This document shows, in pieces, positions 1 to 9,048 of a DNA stretch of 64,000 nucleotides. The notes beneath the pieces are model-generated. The model had not been told where the DNA came from. It made no database searches and saw nothing but the letters and a program-made list of their open reading frames with translations. This DNA is from CAIQPS01 sp963843455 (GTDB lineage: Bacteria; Actinomycetota; Thermoleophilia; RBG-16-64-13), in the NCBI GenBank assembly GCA_963843455.1, contig CAWJKE010000006.1, forward strand, positions 186,001 to 250,000. Reading direction: 5' to 3'. How positions within the stretch are numbered: the stretch's first letter is position 1; each line of letters opens with the position of its first letter. The translations under genes and the position numbers were made by a program.

Positions 1-2
1 GC

Positions 3-464
3 AAGACCACCGGTTCCAAGAACATGCCGCTGGTGATGGCCATGCACGACATCCCCTATGTGGCCACCGCCACTCTCAGCCATCTGGAGGACTACGCCAA
101 GAAACTGGTGAAGGCCAAGGAGGCCGCCAAGCAGGGTTTTGCCTACATCCACGTCTTCTGCCCGTGCGTGGTGGGGTGGAGGATCCCCGTGGATGCGTCG
201 ATCCAGGTGTGCCGCGACGCGGTGAAGACCAACTATTTCCCGCTATGGGAGATGGAGGACGGGGTCTACCGGATAACCCAGAAGGTGAAGGATCCCAAGC
301 CGGTCGGCGAGTTGACCTCCACCCTGGGCAAGTTCCGGCACCTGAAGGCGGACGAACTCGCCATCCTGCAGGGGCAGGTGGACCAGCGGTTCGCGGTGCT
401 GCAGGCGCTATGCGCCGGTTCGGCAGAGACCGTTGCGGCGGCGGAGGAGTCGGCGGCCGAGTAG
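3..464 (+). CDS. porB: Pyruvate:ferredoxin oxidoreductase beta subunit, C-terminal part (5' end outside window)
   Basis: The reading frame is open from the first bases and ends at TAG, so only about 153 C-terminal residues are present. The segment matches the end of the thiamine-diphosphate-binding beta subunit of 2-oxoacid:ferredoxin oxidoreductases: a TTGSKN stretch, a conserved HVFCPCVVGWRIP block corresponding to the family's PCPxGW motif, then an aromatic-rich segment (NYFPLWEMEDGVYRIT). The enzyme interconverts pyruvate and acetyl-CoA plus CO2 using ferredoxin, in the cytoplasm. The remaining subunits should lie to the left of the window. A related 2-oxoacid specificity (isovalerate, 2-oxoglutarate) cannot be excluded from the tail alone. 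Confidence 0.85.
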   Translation, partial: KTTGSKNMPLVMAMHDIPYVATATLSHLEDYAKKLVKAKEAAKQGFAYIHVFCPCVVGWRIPVDASIQVCRDAVKTNYFPLWEMEDGVYRITQKVKDPKPVGELTSTLGKFRHLKADELAILQGQVDQRFAVLQALCAGSAETVAAAEESAAE

Positions 465-512
465 CGCGCGATCCACGGCGCGCCCCTGCCCGGCAGCGGC
501 GCATGCCGCCGC

Positions 513-968
513 TCAGTCTTCCTTGCCCTCCACCCGGGTGTAGTCGGAGCCGTTGCCGGTGGTGAAGAAGATGAATGGGCGGTCGACCCGGTGCACGACG
601 AGCGGGCAGTGAGGCACGCCGGCCGGCACGAACACCGCGCATGACTTGGTGAGCATGCGCTTCTCGTCGCCCACCCATAGCTCCACCTCGCCGTGCAGGT
701 CGAAGTGGTCGTCAGGGTCGGTACCGAGGAAGACCAAATACTCGTCGAAGTCGTGGGTGTGGGACTCTTCGAGGTCCGGGACCGATCCGGTGCGAAGCAT
801 CATGCAGGTCTCAAGGTAGAACGCGCCCGGCACCTTGCCGTCCAGTCCGTTGGAGATGTACAGGGTGTCGCACCAGGGAATGTCACTGTCGCGGTCCCGG
901 CTCTGGGGATGGTTTGGGTGCCGGGGAGTGTCGGTGATGAAGTACTTGCCGTAGTCGGTCTGTTCCAT
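513..968 (-). CDS. Cupin-domain protein
   Basis: A 151-residue cytoplasmic protein. The start chosen is the ATG preceded by a GAGGAGG ribosome site; the frame stays open further upstream, but that extension crosses a terminator hairpin and is unlikely to be translated. It shows a small beta-barrel cupin pattern: motif 1 around ESHTHDFDEYLVFLG supplies His-x-His and an acidic residue for a metal, and motif 2 around FVPAGVPHCPL supplies the distal His. The function is unknown; such proteins bind small ligands or metals. It lies convergently to the porB-like gene. A second, different cupin occurs at 33451. Confidence 0.7.
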   Translation of the reverse strand: MEQTDYGKYFITDTPRHPNHPQSRDRDSDIPWCDTLYISNGLDGKVPGAFYLETCMMLRTGSVPDLEESHTHDFDEYLVFLGTDPDDHFDLHGEVELWVGDEKRMLTKSCAVFVPAGVPHCPLVVHRVDRPFIFFTTGNGSDYTRVEGKED

Positions 969-1027
969 GGAATCCTCCTCGAGGCGCTTGCTCCGGTCGG
1001 GTCTTGACTCACACCAAGAGAAAAAGA

Positions 1028-1066
1028 AAACCCCGTCCCCCTCGACCATCGAGGGGGACGGGGTTT
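1028..1066 (-). terminator. Rho-independent terminator downstream of livK
   Basis: A perfect 18-bp stem (arms 1028-1045 and 1049-1066) with a 3-nt loop. Read on the minus strand it is followed by a T-rich run (complement of positions 1018-1030). It therefore ends transcripts coming from the livK-like gene and insulates the cupin gene. Confidence 0.9.
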
Positions 1067-1134
1067 GTCGTCAGTCGTTCACTGCGCGAACCTTGTCAGC
1101 TATGTTGCTGGCTCAGGTCGCGAGCAGCAGTTGA

Positions 1135-2521
1135 CTAGTTACCTCTGATCCCAGGGCTTGAACATCTGAGTTTGTCCGCTGCGAGTACTTCCGCCGGGAA
1201 GACGACGACGCGCTTGCTGTCGATCCACTGGAGCGCCAGAAGCGGGACGTGGGCAATACCGGGATTGTCAGGGTAGAAAGTCCCGTAGGTGACGTCGCCC
1301 ATGGTGGTGCCGGGGAATGAACCGCCGAAGACCTTGTCTCTGACTGCACCGGGTTCGAAGACTCCGGCCCTCTCAATGGCCGTGAACAGGATCTGAGCCG
1401 ATGCGTACGGGAGGCCGATGCTCACCGAGGTGGCGCCGTCGTGGGAAGCCGTGAAGGCCGCGCCCAGTTCCTTGGCGCCCGGGATACGGGAAGGTTTCTG
1501 ACCAGAAACCATCGTGACAGATGTAGTGGGAGTCAGGACCGAGGCTTTCATGAACTCCGACCGGCCAGAAGCCCTTGTAACCGAACAGGTACTTGGGCGC
1601 CCAGTTCTGCTCTTTCATCTGTTTCACGAAGGTGATGCCGTCTGCGGGAGAGATCAGTACGACAAGCCCGTCGACATCCGCCTGCTTGAACTTCAGGATG
1701 ATCGAGGAGAAGTCCTTGTTGCCCGTCCGTTGAACTTCTCGTAGCCGACGACGTGAAGCCTGCCGCCTCAAGCCCCGCTTTGGTGCCATCGCCGAAACCC
1801 ATGCCGTCGGGTTGTTCTCGGTCATTACGGCCCAGTTCTTGGGTACTGATCAGCCGCAGGCAGCGCCTTGCTCCGCCGATGGACGCGTTGCCGGCCTGGG
1901 TGGCCGCCTCGAAGATGTCGGCGGACCACTTCAGGTTCATGCCGCCGATGAAGCTCGGGCAACTCCCGTCGGGGGAGGCTGAGTCGATCCAGCTCGTGTT
2001 GATCTGGAAGATAGGCCCCGTACTGCTCGGCCACCGTCGCCGCCGCCTGGTTGTACGGAGTGGTGTTGGAACTCAAGATGATCTTGAGACCATCGCTCTT
2101 GATGAGCTTCTCCATGGCCGCGGCGGCCTCGGTGTCGGAACTCTTGTCATCGACGAACTTCAGGACGATCTTGTGCATCTTGCCGTCGGCGAGCTTGATG
2201 CCGCCTTTGGCGTTCAGTCGGCAGCCGCCTTCTCCTGCGCCCATTTCTGCTCGGCGCCGGTGAGGGCGTTCACGCCGGTGATGGAGTTGATGGCGCCAAC
2301 GGTGAGATCTTCACCCGTGGCACCCGCGGTAGTGGCCGGGCCTGCGGTAGTGGCCCGGCCGCGCCGTGGTGGCCGGGCCCGCGGTAGTGGCCGGGCCCGC
2401 GGTAGTGGTCGGGCCGCCGGTAGTCGTGGTGCGGCGTCGAGCCGCAAGCCGAAAGGAAGAGAGCGGACATGAGGCCGACGGCCAGGACGAGGATCAATAC
2501 AAGCAGTTTCTTCTGTTTCAC
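1135..2521 (-). pseudogene. livK: Branched-chain amino acid-type ABC substrate-binding protein, multiply frameshifted
   Basis: The gene starts at a GTG after an AGGGGGG ribosome site and encodes a lipoprotein signal (MKQKKLLVLILVLAVG, then a lipobox ending LSAC). A low-complexity ATTAGP-type linker follows, then periplasmic-binding-protein segments spread over all three frames: VGAINSITGVNALTG, GLKIILSSNTTPYNQAAATVA, DVDGLVVLISPADGITFVKQ and GLPYASAQILFTAIERAG. At least five frame changes are needed to join them. Assembled, the pieces make a normal-length (about 400 residue) LivK/Leu-Ile-Val-type receptor that delivers an amino acid or carboxylate ligand to LivHMGF encoded divergently. It may be a decayed gene or a concentration of sequencing indels; the conserved amino-acid blocks between breaks favour recent damage or errors. 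Confidence 0.8.
2290..2440. repeat. GC-rich short tandem repeats within livK linker
   Basis: Imperfect 15-17 bp units of the type GCGGTAGTGGCCGGGCC are repeated in tandem. On the minus strand they encode a Thr/Ala/Gly/Pro linker (ATTAGP units) between the lipidated Cys and the ligand-binding domain. Copy-number or base slippage here plausibly explains one of the frame changes in the gene. Confidence 0.7.
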
Positions 2522-2991
2522 GTTACCCCCCTAGTTCGCTGCTGCAATGCGGATAGCTGGAAACAAACGAAATTTGAAAATGGAACAAGCCGGGCTCGTT
2601 CATGCCATAGACTTCCCCCCTCGGTCTGCCTAGCGTTCACTTGTGAAGTGAGATCGGTCCATCATGCGTCTAGCACGCCGGAACGCTACACCGATAGCGG
2701 GTACCGCTGTGAGTCTCTCGATTGGCTCGGCTCCGATTGCAGCGAAAAGTCGATGGTCGAGGCGGCCTGCTGGAGCAGCCGCGGCTAGGCTCTTCCGGAG
2801 GTCGACTTCCCAAAGGCAGGGGCATCTGGTATGGTTTGCCGCGCTTCAGCGGGAGGCGGTTGCTTCACCGGCAACTCGGTGGTTTTGGGGGGATTTGCTT
2901 GGACTTGATGTCGCATCGGCCTAGCTTCTTCACGTTGCTCTCGATCTTGGTCGACGAGCGGCCTCGGCCGGCCTCGTCGGGGCGGTAGGTT
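2522..2991. promoter_or_regulatory. Divergent intergenic region of the liv locus
   Basis: About 470 bp separate livK (minus) from livG (plus). I see no convincing gene here. A perfect 12-bp palindrome, TTCACTTGTGAA, lies at 2636-2647 and could bind a regulator of the divergent transport genes. No confident -35/-10 pair was recognised. Confidence 0.3.
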
Positions 2992-3731
2992 ATGGCCGCC
3001 GGAGACCCTCTCCTCATCCTCGCCAAGGTCGACAAACACTTCGGCGGCCTCCACGTCCTTACCGATCTCGATTTCGAAGTGCGCGAGGAGGAGATCGTGG
3101 GCCTTATCGGCCCCAACGGCGCCGGAAAGTCGACGGTCTTCAACCTCATCACTTCGATATACCCGATAGACAGCGGCAGCATCCGGTTCAAGGGATACGG
3201 AGATCGCCGGCCTCGCTCCGTACAAGATCTGCCACCTGGGGATATCGAGGACCTATCAGCTCGTCCGGGCCTTTCTTAAGATGTCGGTCCAGGACAACGT
3301 CATGACGGCCGCCGTCTACGGAGGCAAAGCACCAGGCCCAGAGTGCCAAGCAACGCACTGCAGAAGCCCTGGACCTTGTGGAGTTGTCCGCCAAACGGGA
3401 CGTCATGGGGGCAAACTTGACTCTGTCCGACCGGCGCCTGCTGGAGATCGCCATGGGGTTGGCCTCGATGCCTTATCTGATTCTGCTCGACGAGCCTATG
3501 GCCGGCCTTACAGACCCCGAGATAGAGCACTTGCTCGGTGTGATCAGAGCGACGAAAGCCGAACGGAAGTTCGCCATCTTGTGGATCGAGCACCGGGTGG
3601 ACGCCGTCCTTGACTTCTGCGAGCGCGTGGCCGTGCTCGACTACGGGGTCAAGATCGCGGACGGGTGCCCGGACGACGTGGCGTGCGACCCCAAAGTGAT
3701 TGAGGCTTACCTTGGCGAACCAGCTGCTTGA
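2992..3731 (+). pseudogene. livG: Branched-chain amino acid-type ABC transporter ATP-binding protein, frameshifted
   Basis: The N-terminal 65 residues read in one frame and include Walker A (GPNGAGKST). From 3378 the C-terminal part resumes in another frame with Walker B (YLILLDEP), an ATPase signature region (LTLSDRRLLEIA) of the LivG type, and the H-loop (WIEHRVD). Between about 3197 and 3370 at least two frame changes occur; the intervening conserved text (ISRTYQLVRAF, MSVQDNVMTAA) is in a third frame. LivG powers uptake together with LivF at the inner membrane. The product would be broken unless the frameshifts are sequence errors. Confidence 0.8.
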
Positions 3732-4443
3732 AGTTAAGGAGCTGGACGTTTCCTACGGGGATGTCCGGGCCCTTATGGGCGTTTCACTCGAGGTCGAGGA
3801 AGGGTCTATCGTGGCTCTTGTCGGATCCAACGGCGCCGGCAAGTCCACCCTGCTGAAGGCGGTCGCGGGTCTTCTCCACCCCTCTGGGGGACAGGTGCTC
3901 TTCATGGGGGAGGATCTGGAGAACCTTAGCACCAAGCACCGCGTCGACAGAGGCATCGTGCTTGTGCCCGAGGGGCGGCGGCTCTTCCAGTCTCTGACCA
4001 TCCTTGAGAACCTGAGACTGGGGGCCTATATCCCCAGGGCGCGCGCCAGCTACGACGAGTCTCTGGAACGAGTATTCGGGCTGTTCCCGGTACTCAAGGA
4101 GCGAGCGAATGGCAAGGCCGGCCTTCTGAGCGGCGGCGAGCAGCAGATGCTGGCCATCGGGCGGGCCGTTATGGCGCACCCCAGGCTCGTCATGATCGAT
4201 GAAGCCTCTCTGGGGCTCAGTCCCATCCTGACAAGGACGATCTTCGAGTTGATCGTCGCACTCAACCAGCAAGGGACCACCGTCTTGATGGTGGAGCAGA
4301 ACATCCACATGGCTTTGAAGATTTGTAGCACTGCCTATGTGATGAAGACAGGGCACATCCTACTGAGTGGGACCGGGGAAGAGTTGCTTGCAAACGTCGA
4401 CGTACGGAAGGCCTATGTGGGCGAGCGGGGGAGCAGGCTGTAA
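3712..4443 (+). CDS. livF: Branched-chain amino acid-type ABC transporter ATP-binding protein
   Basis: A 243-residue ATPase with Walker A (GSNGAGKST), Q-loop region, LSGGEQQ signature, Walker B (RLVMIDE) and H-loop (VEQNIH). The spacing and the EASLGLSP stretch are typical of LivF. It begins inside the end of livG (TTG starts at 3700 or 3712; 3712 fits the family's first residues LLEVKELDVSYG) and its stop overlaps the livH start, so the genes are translationally coupled. It hydrolyses ATP at the cytoplasmic face to drive import of a hydrophobic amino acid or a related carboxylate. Unlike livG it is intact. Confidence 0.9.
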   Translation: MANQLLEVKELDVSYGDVRALMGVSLEVEEGSIVALVGSNGAGKSTLLKAVAGLLHPSGGQVLFMGEDLENLSTKHRVDRGIVLVPEGRRLFQSLTILENLRLGAYIPRARASYDESLERVFGLFPVLKERANGKAGLLSGGEQQMLAIGRAVMAHPRLVMIDEASLGLSPILTRTIFELIVALNQQGTTVLMVEQNIHMALKICSTAYVMKTGHILLSGTGEELLANVDVRKAYVGERGSRL

Positions 4444-5324
4444 TGACGGTCTTGATCCAGGTCATAATCAACGGCATTCTCCTGGGGTCCATGTACGGCA
4501 TCGCGGCCGCCGGCCTAAGCCTCATCTTTGGCACGATGAGGATCATCTTCCTTGCTCAGGGCACGATGATCGTGTTCTTTGCCTTCGTAACCTATTGGCT
4601 CTTCACCAAAGCTCATATCGATCCCTATCTTTGCCTGCTCGTAGTGGTGCCTCTCGCCTTCTTGGTGGGCTTGGGCCTGTTCTACTCCCTGTTCCGGAAG
4701 GCAGTCGCCCTCGAGGACAGGAACGTCACGTTGCTGCTCGCGGTGGGACTGATGTATCTGGTCGACAACGCAATGCTGAAGGTTTGGTCTGCCACTCCGC
4801 GTAACGTAAATATCTCGTATTCAGATGCCATGATCGTCTTAGGGAGCATCCGGGTGCCGTGGCTGCGCCTCGCCCTCGTGGGACTCGCCTTGGTGTCAGC
4901 TCTCGTCGTGTTCTTGTTCCTCAAGAGAACACGTATAGGAACCGCGGTGAGGGCAGCCTCTGAGGACATCGAGGCGACCAAGATCCAGGGGATCAACGCC
5001 GTCTGGGTGTGCGCGATCAGTTTCGCTGTCGGGATCGGGCTCGCGGGAGTGGCCGGCGTTGGGATGGCCACCGTCTTCAGCTTTGACTACCAGTTCGGGT
5101 TCACGTGGGCTATCAAAGCCCTGATCGCGCTCGCCCTCGGAGGCATCGGCAACGTGTTCGGCGCTCTGGCAGGGGGCCTTATTCTGGGCGTCATAGAGAA
5201 CCTCGCCGCCTATTATTGGGGCATCGCCTGGATCGATGTGGCCTCATATGGGCTCTTCATGCTGGTGCTGATCTTCCTGCCCCAGGGCTTGTTCGGCCGA
5301 AGGGCGCTGGTCAAGAAGGTCTGA
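4443..5324 (+). CDS. livH: Branched-chain amino acid-type ABC transporter permease (LivH)
   Basis: A 293-residue polytopic membrane protein with about eight hydrophobic segments, starting at an ATG that overlaps the livF stop. The IINGILLGSMYGIAAAGLSL opening and the late GGIGNVFGALAGGLILGV block are hallmarks of the LivH/LivM permease family. It forms the transmembrane channel with LivM. The substrate cannot be deduced; the neighbouring CoA and aldehyde/alcohol metabolism genes make a carboxylate or aromatic acid as plausible as leucine. Confidence 0.92.
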   Translation: MTVLIQVIINGILLGSMYGIAAAGLSLIFGTMRIIFLAQGTMIVFFAFVTYWLFTKAHIDPYLCLLVVVPLAFLVGLGLFYSLFRKAVALEDRNVTLLLAVGLMYLVDNAMLKVWSATPRNVNISYSDAMIVLGSIRVPWLRLALVGLALVSALVVFLFLKRTRIGTAVRAASEDIEATKIQGINAVWVCAISFAVGIGLAGVAGVGMATVFSFDYQFGFTWAIKALIALALGGIGNVFGALAGGLILGVIENLAAYYWGIAWIDVASYGLFMLVLIFLPQGLFGRRALVKKV

Positions 5325-5388
5325 ACTGCGGAGCGATACGGAGAATGGATGGCGCGGACATGAAATTGCTACCGGACCGGAGTCCACA

Positions 5389-6372
5389 GTGAACAAGCGG
5401 AAGCTCGTCTCGGTGGGCCTCGCGGTTGTGGCGGTGGTGTTCTTCGCGACCCTGCCCTTCTACTACGACGTCAACCGTGGACAGTTCGGCATATTCTTCT
5501 TCAACGTCTTCATCTATGCGATCATGGCGCAGGGCTGGAATCTGATTGGCGGCTACACGGGCCAGATCAGTCTGTGCCAGAATACTTTCTTCGGCGTTGG
5601 GGCCTATACCATGGCGTTGTTGTGGTACAACAACGTCACCCATACCGGGTACTACTTCGACCCGTTGCTGATGGTACTGGCCGGCATCTTGCCGGCCATC
5701 CTCGCCGTCATAATCGGGCTGCCGCTTCTGTCCCGCCTGCGGGGCGACTACTTCTCCTTCGGCACGCTGGGGTTTGGGATAATCATCACCACCCTGTTCA
5801 TCAACGGGGGGAAGCTCACGGGCGGCGCAGAGGGCAGGCTGCTGGTCCCGAAGATGCCCGCAGACGTTGTGTTCAACCTTCGCGTTCACTACTGGGTATC
5901 TTTCCTGGTCGCTGTTCTGGCGACTGTGGCGGTCTACTTCGTGACTTCTTCCAGGGTCGGGCTCGCCTTGAAGGCCATCCGGGAGGACGAGGTCTCGGCG
6001 GTGTCGCACGGCGTCAACGTCCTCAAGTACAAGATCATCGCCTTTGCGGGGGGTGCGTTCATGGCCGGGGTGGCCGGCAGCATTTACGGCTACTATCTCC
6101 TTCAGGTAACCCCGATCAACGTCCTCACCTTCAACTGGCTGTTCCTGCCTATCCTGATGACCGTGCTCGGGGGAACGGGAACGCTCCTCGGTCCGTGGCT
6201 GGGGGCTATCGTGATCTACCTCATAAGCTGGTACGGAGGCTCGTACCTCGCAGGCTGGGACGCGGTCATCTCGGGGGTCGTGATCATATTGGTGATGCTC
6301 TTCATACCGTCCGGTATCATGGGGCTCGCCCAGAAGGTGCCCGGTCTGGGAAGGAAGGGCACGGGCGGCTGA
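5389..6372 (+). CDS. livM: Branched-chain amino acid-type ABC transporter permease (LivM)
   Basis: A 327-residue permease with about nine hydrophobic segments. Family blocks include QGWNLIGGYTGQISLCQN near residue 45, the EAA-like region LALKAIREDEVSAVSHGVNV around residue 190, and GGTGTLLGPWLGAIVIYL near residue 265. A start at GTG 5389 follows livH by 64 bp. It pairs with LivH to form the membrane pore. Confidence 0.92.
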   Translation: MNKRKLVSVGLAVVAVVFFATLPFYYDVNRGQFGIFFFNVFIYAIMAQGWNLIGGYTGQISLCQNTFFGVGAYTMALLWYNNVTHTGYYFDPLLMVLAGILPAILAVIIGLPLLSRLRGDYFSFGTLGFGIIITTLFINGGKLTGGAEGRLLVPKMPADVVFNLRVHYWVSFLVAVLATVAVYFVTSSRVGLALKAIREDEVSAVSHGVNVLKYKIIAFAGGAFMAGVAGSIYGYYLLQVTPINVLTFNWLFLPILMTVLGGTGTLLGPWLGAIVIYLISWYGGSYLAGWDAVISGVVIILVMLFIPSGIMGLAQKVPGLGRKGTGG

Positions 6373-6434
6373 TAGCGGAGCGGTCAGCACTTCACTGCAG
6401 CGGGGATGGCTGATTTAGCAGGAAGGAGCACCTC

Positions 6435-7220
6435 ATGGGCGAGCTGCATTGGGAGACAAGGCACAAGCTAAAACCACACGACTTCGCGATCCTGGACAGG
6501 TTCGAATTCAAGTACGCGCCGATCGGCTTCAAGTTCTTCAACGTCGAAGGCGACTTGGAGGGTCTGGGACTCGAGCAACTCGAGGGGAAGCTGGCCTGGT
6601 GCCAGATGCTTCTCGAGGCGCAGAAAGGCAGGGCCTTCTACGCCACGGCCGAGAACCAGTACTGCGAGCCAGGGATCTTTCTGTCCGGCCATGGCGAGTT
6701 GACTCCCCTGGCCGCCGGCGGCCGCATCGGACCGCCCTTCGACATCTACGCCGACGAGCGCCCCAACCGGCGCGTCTATAACCACGTGACCGTCCTTGCG
6801 GCCGGGTCGACCTACGCGACCGGGTATTCCCCGATCGACACGCTGACTTTCGATCCGGATCTGCTCATCCTGGGCTGCGACAACATGGACCAGGGCGAGC
6901 GGGTGCTGAGGGCGACCCAGTGGGACACCGGCGATATGATCATCAGTCACATGACGTACGTCATGGGCTGCAACTGGATGTTCAGCTACCCGTACGTGAG
7001 CGGGAACATCAACACCGTCTGGACCGGGGTGTGCTACGGCATGAAGATGTACAAGCTCTATCCCCCCGGCCTGCCGATCGTCATCATCCCCTGGCATCAC
7101 ATCGATCGGGTCTTGCGGAACATGAACGAGATGCCCTGGACCTTGCCCGGCCATACCGACCAGAAGGAAGAGGCGTACCAGCTCGCTTTCAAGCGACTCG
7201 GGGTCGAGGGCATCATCTAG
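6435..7220 (+). CDS. DUF169-family protein
   Basis: A 261-residue soluble protein with a good ribosome site (AGGAAGGAG). It carries the DUF169 pattern: an N-terminal APIGFKFF strand, a Cys-centred QMLLEAQKGRAFYATAEN segment followed by a YCEPG block, and a mid-protein IDTLTFDPDLLILGCDN. DUF169 proteins are often encoded in anaerobes near methyltransferase, aromatic or C1 genes, but the biochemical role is not established. Conserved cysteines (QYCEPG, LILGCDN) suggest metal or cofactor binding. It directly follows livM and probably belongs to the same operon. Confidence 0.7.
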   Translation: MGELHWETRHKLKPHDFAILDRFEFKYAPIGFKFFNVEGDLEGLGLEQLEGKLAWCQMLLEAQKGRAFYATAENQYCEPGIFLSGHGELTPLAAGGRIGPPFDIYADERPNRRVYNHVTVLAAGSTYATGYSPIDTLTFDPDLLILGCDNMDQGERVLRATQWDTGDMIISHMTYVMGCNWMFSYPYVSGNINTVWTGVCYGMKMYKLYPPGLPIVIIPWHHIDRVLRNMNEMPWTLPGHTDQKEEAYQLAFKRLGVEGII

Positions 7221-7251
7221 CGGGTTCAAGACGAATCAGGAGGGACCTGCC

Positions 7252-8052
7252 ATGCCAAAGGACTACACCAACGCACCCCCGGAAGGGTGGAAGAACTTCG
7301 ACCTCTTCGTTGCAGACATGGACACGTATCGCCTTTCCCCAACCGACTCACTTGCCGGCAAGGAATTCACATTCCATTTCGACGTTTCCCCGATGACCCT
7401 GCGGTTCGACGGCACTCGGGTCGCTTGGATCTCCGGCGACAGACACGGCCAAGATGAGTACGAGGCCATCAATGTTGCGCCCGACGTATATTTCGTCTCT
7501 TTCCTCGTCGGCGCGACCAAGACCGAGTGCGAGGCCATCATCTTCAACACCGAAACGCGACGCGCGGTCCACGTACACAACTGGATAAAGGCGGAAGCGA
7601 AGGCCGGGGAGCCGCGTATGGGCCAGAGAATCGAGGGAGGGGTGCTTGCGGGAGCTGATCCTTCCGGCATAGTGCCCCACCAGACAAAGGAACTGACCGG
7701 CCTAAAGGCGATCTATTCGTATTCAGAGGACCACGATTACGAGCACTACTACATAACCTCCAAGTACTTCTGTTGGAAAGGGTTATCGGGCGCACAGAAG
7801 GGAGATGCTGCCATAGAACCGGCGGAGTACTGGAAGTTCGCCCACGGTCAATATGTATTCGGCTGGACCGAGATGATCATTCCCTGCTCTCCGATTTGGT
7901 TCATCTGCTTCGATGGCTCCTTTGGCGACAACCGTGAGACCGGCGTATTCTGCAATACCAATCCAGACGGCACCATACGGGTCGAACCGGCCGGGGCCTT
8001 GGTCCAGAAGATAAGTCAGACCTACTATCCCAATCACTACGAAAGACTCTAG
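7252..8052 (+). CDS. MoaF-like protein (molybdenum cofactor biosynthesis F family)
   Basis: A 266-residue protein after an AGGAGGGA ribosome site, 31 bp behind the DUF169 gene. It has the two-domain beta-rich, calycin-like layout of the MoaF family: an N-terminal half with LTLRFDG-type and YFVSFLVGATKTECEAIIFN strands, and a C-terminal half with YYITSKYFCWKGL, WTEMIIPCSPIWFICF and a basic-aromatic tail. MoaF was named from a molybdopterin gene cluster, but its activity is unproven; several members occur in catabolic operons. No other moa gene is in the window, so a ligand-binding or isomerase-like role in the adjacent pathway is as likely as cofactor synthesis. Confidence 0.65.
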   Translation: MPKDYTNAPPEGWKNFDLFVADMDTYRLSPTDSLAGKEFTFHFDVSPMTLRFDGTRVAWISGDRHGQDEYEAINVAPDVYFVSFLVGATKTECEAIIFNTETRRAVHVHNWIKAEAKAGEPRMGQRIEGGVLAGADPSGIVPHQTKELTGLKAIYSYSEDHDYEHYYITSKYFCWKGLSGAQKGDAAIEPAEYWKFAHGQYVFGWTEMIIPCSPIWFICFDGSFGDNRETGVFCNTNPDGTIRVEPAGALVQKISQTYYPNHYERL

Positions 8053-8319
8053 GGTCGCCCAAGGCCGAGGCCTCCCAAAAACGCAATACCGGCGGAGCGT
8101 CAACGGAGCCCGCGACGGCCTAGGGGAGAAGTACTGTCTCGTTTCGGGCTGCAAAACCACGCAGGGCGATGGGATCGTCGCCGCCACCCGCACACGTCGG
8201 GCGTCATCTCCTCCGCTCGCGCGGGCGCACGTCGGGCCGTGTTTCTTGCCGGTCCGGCGGCCACGTCGTGTGGGCGGCGGTAACCCGGACGGGGGCGAGA
8301 TTCCGGCGGGCCCTGGCTA
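8053..8319. other. Gene-free spacer before the alcohol dehydrogenase remnant
   Basis: About 270 bp without a recognisable gene, promoter or repeat. It probably contains decayed sequence of the truncated alcohol dehydrogenase that follows. Confidence 0.3.
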
Positions 8320-8508
8320 ATGTTCGAGAACGATCTGAGCATCGACGGGGTGTTCCAGTTGCCGTATTTCCTGTGGCGGGCGAACGCGACGCTGCCGGTG
8401 CTGGACTTCGCGCCGATCATCTCGCACGTGTATCCGCTGGACAAGATCAAGCAGGCCTTCGACGACCAGATCAAGGGCAGGGTGATGAAGGCGCTTATCA
8501 AGCCTTGA
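8320..8508 (+). pseudogene. C-terminal remnant of a zinc-type alcohol dehydrogenase
   Basis: A 62-residue open frame that aligns only with the extreme C-terminus of medium-chain dehydrogenases (PIISHVYPLDKIKQAFDD, then ALIKP). The ending parallels that of the intact dehydrogenase at 9049-10071 (PLDNIAQALAG then KILIKP). No NAD-binding or zinc-binding region is visible upstream in any frame. It is most simply a deletion remnant of a paralogous gene. Confidence 0.6.
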
Positions 8509-8582
8509 ACACGGAGTACGCGTTCCGCGTCCGGTATATAGCGTGAGCAATTCGGCGATCGATTGACCAAAAGGGGGTCACA

Positions 8583-9044
8583 ATGACCGAAGAGAAACCA
8601 TCGTTCCCGACCCGGCGGCTTCACCACGTGGGCGTGGTGGTGAAGGACATGGAAGCAGCCATAGCGCAGATGGAGGCCCTGGGGTTCGGGCCGTTCAAGT
8701 TCGACGACGATCACCGGACGTTCGCCATCGACTTCAAGGGCGAGCTGCACGGCGAACCGGCCGAGTGGACCACCCTCATCAGCAACGGCATGATGGGCGA
8801 CGTCGAACTGGAGTTGCTGGAACCGGTGGCCGGTAATCAAGCGCTCAAGGAGACCCTGGACGCCCAAGGCGAAGGGCTGCACCACATAGGCTGGCTGACC
8901 ACCGATCTCCAAGGCGACATGGAGAAGGCCAAGGCCGCGGGCGCCAAGATCTGGACCAGTTCCATAGTCCCCGGCCAGCCCGGCTTCTGTTACTTCGAGA
9001 ATTCGCCCATCGGTAACCTGGCCATCGAACTGCGGGAGCCATAG
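8583..9044 (+). CDS. VOC-family protein, methylmalonyl-CoA epimerase-like
   Basis: A 153-residue protein with two beta-alpha-beta-beta-beta modules of the vicinal oxygen chelate fold. It begins RRLHHVGVVVKDMEAAIAQM, with metal-ligand-type His, and has the second-module GEGLHHIGWLTTDL and the terminal Glu in IELREP. This arrangement (His, His, Glu) resembles methylmalonyl-CoA epimerase and related lyases. It sits 4 bp before an alcohol dehydrogenase and likely acts in the same pathway. The substrate is not determined. Confidence 0.75.
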   Translation: MTEEKPSFPTRRLHHVGVVVKDMEAAIAQMEALGFGPFKFDDDHRTFAIDFKGELHGEPAEWTTLISNGMMGDVELELLEPVAGNQALKETLDAQGEGLHHIGWLTTDLQGDMEKAKAAGAKIWTSSIVPGQPGFCYFENSPIGNLAIELREP

Positions 9045-9048
9045 GTCG

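Noticed and set aside
8169..8546. Open frames across the spacer before the VOC gene
   Set aside because: No domain signal, and they are out of phase with the dehydrogenase remnant that has real similarity.
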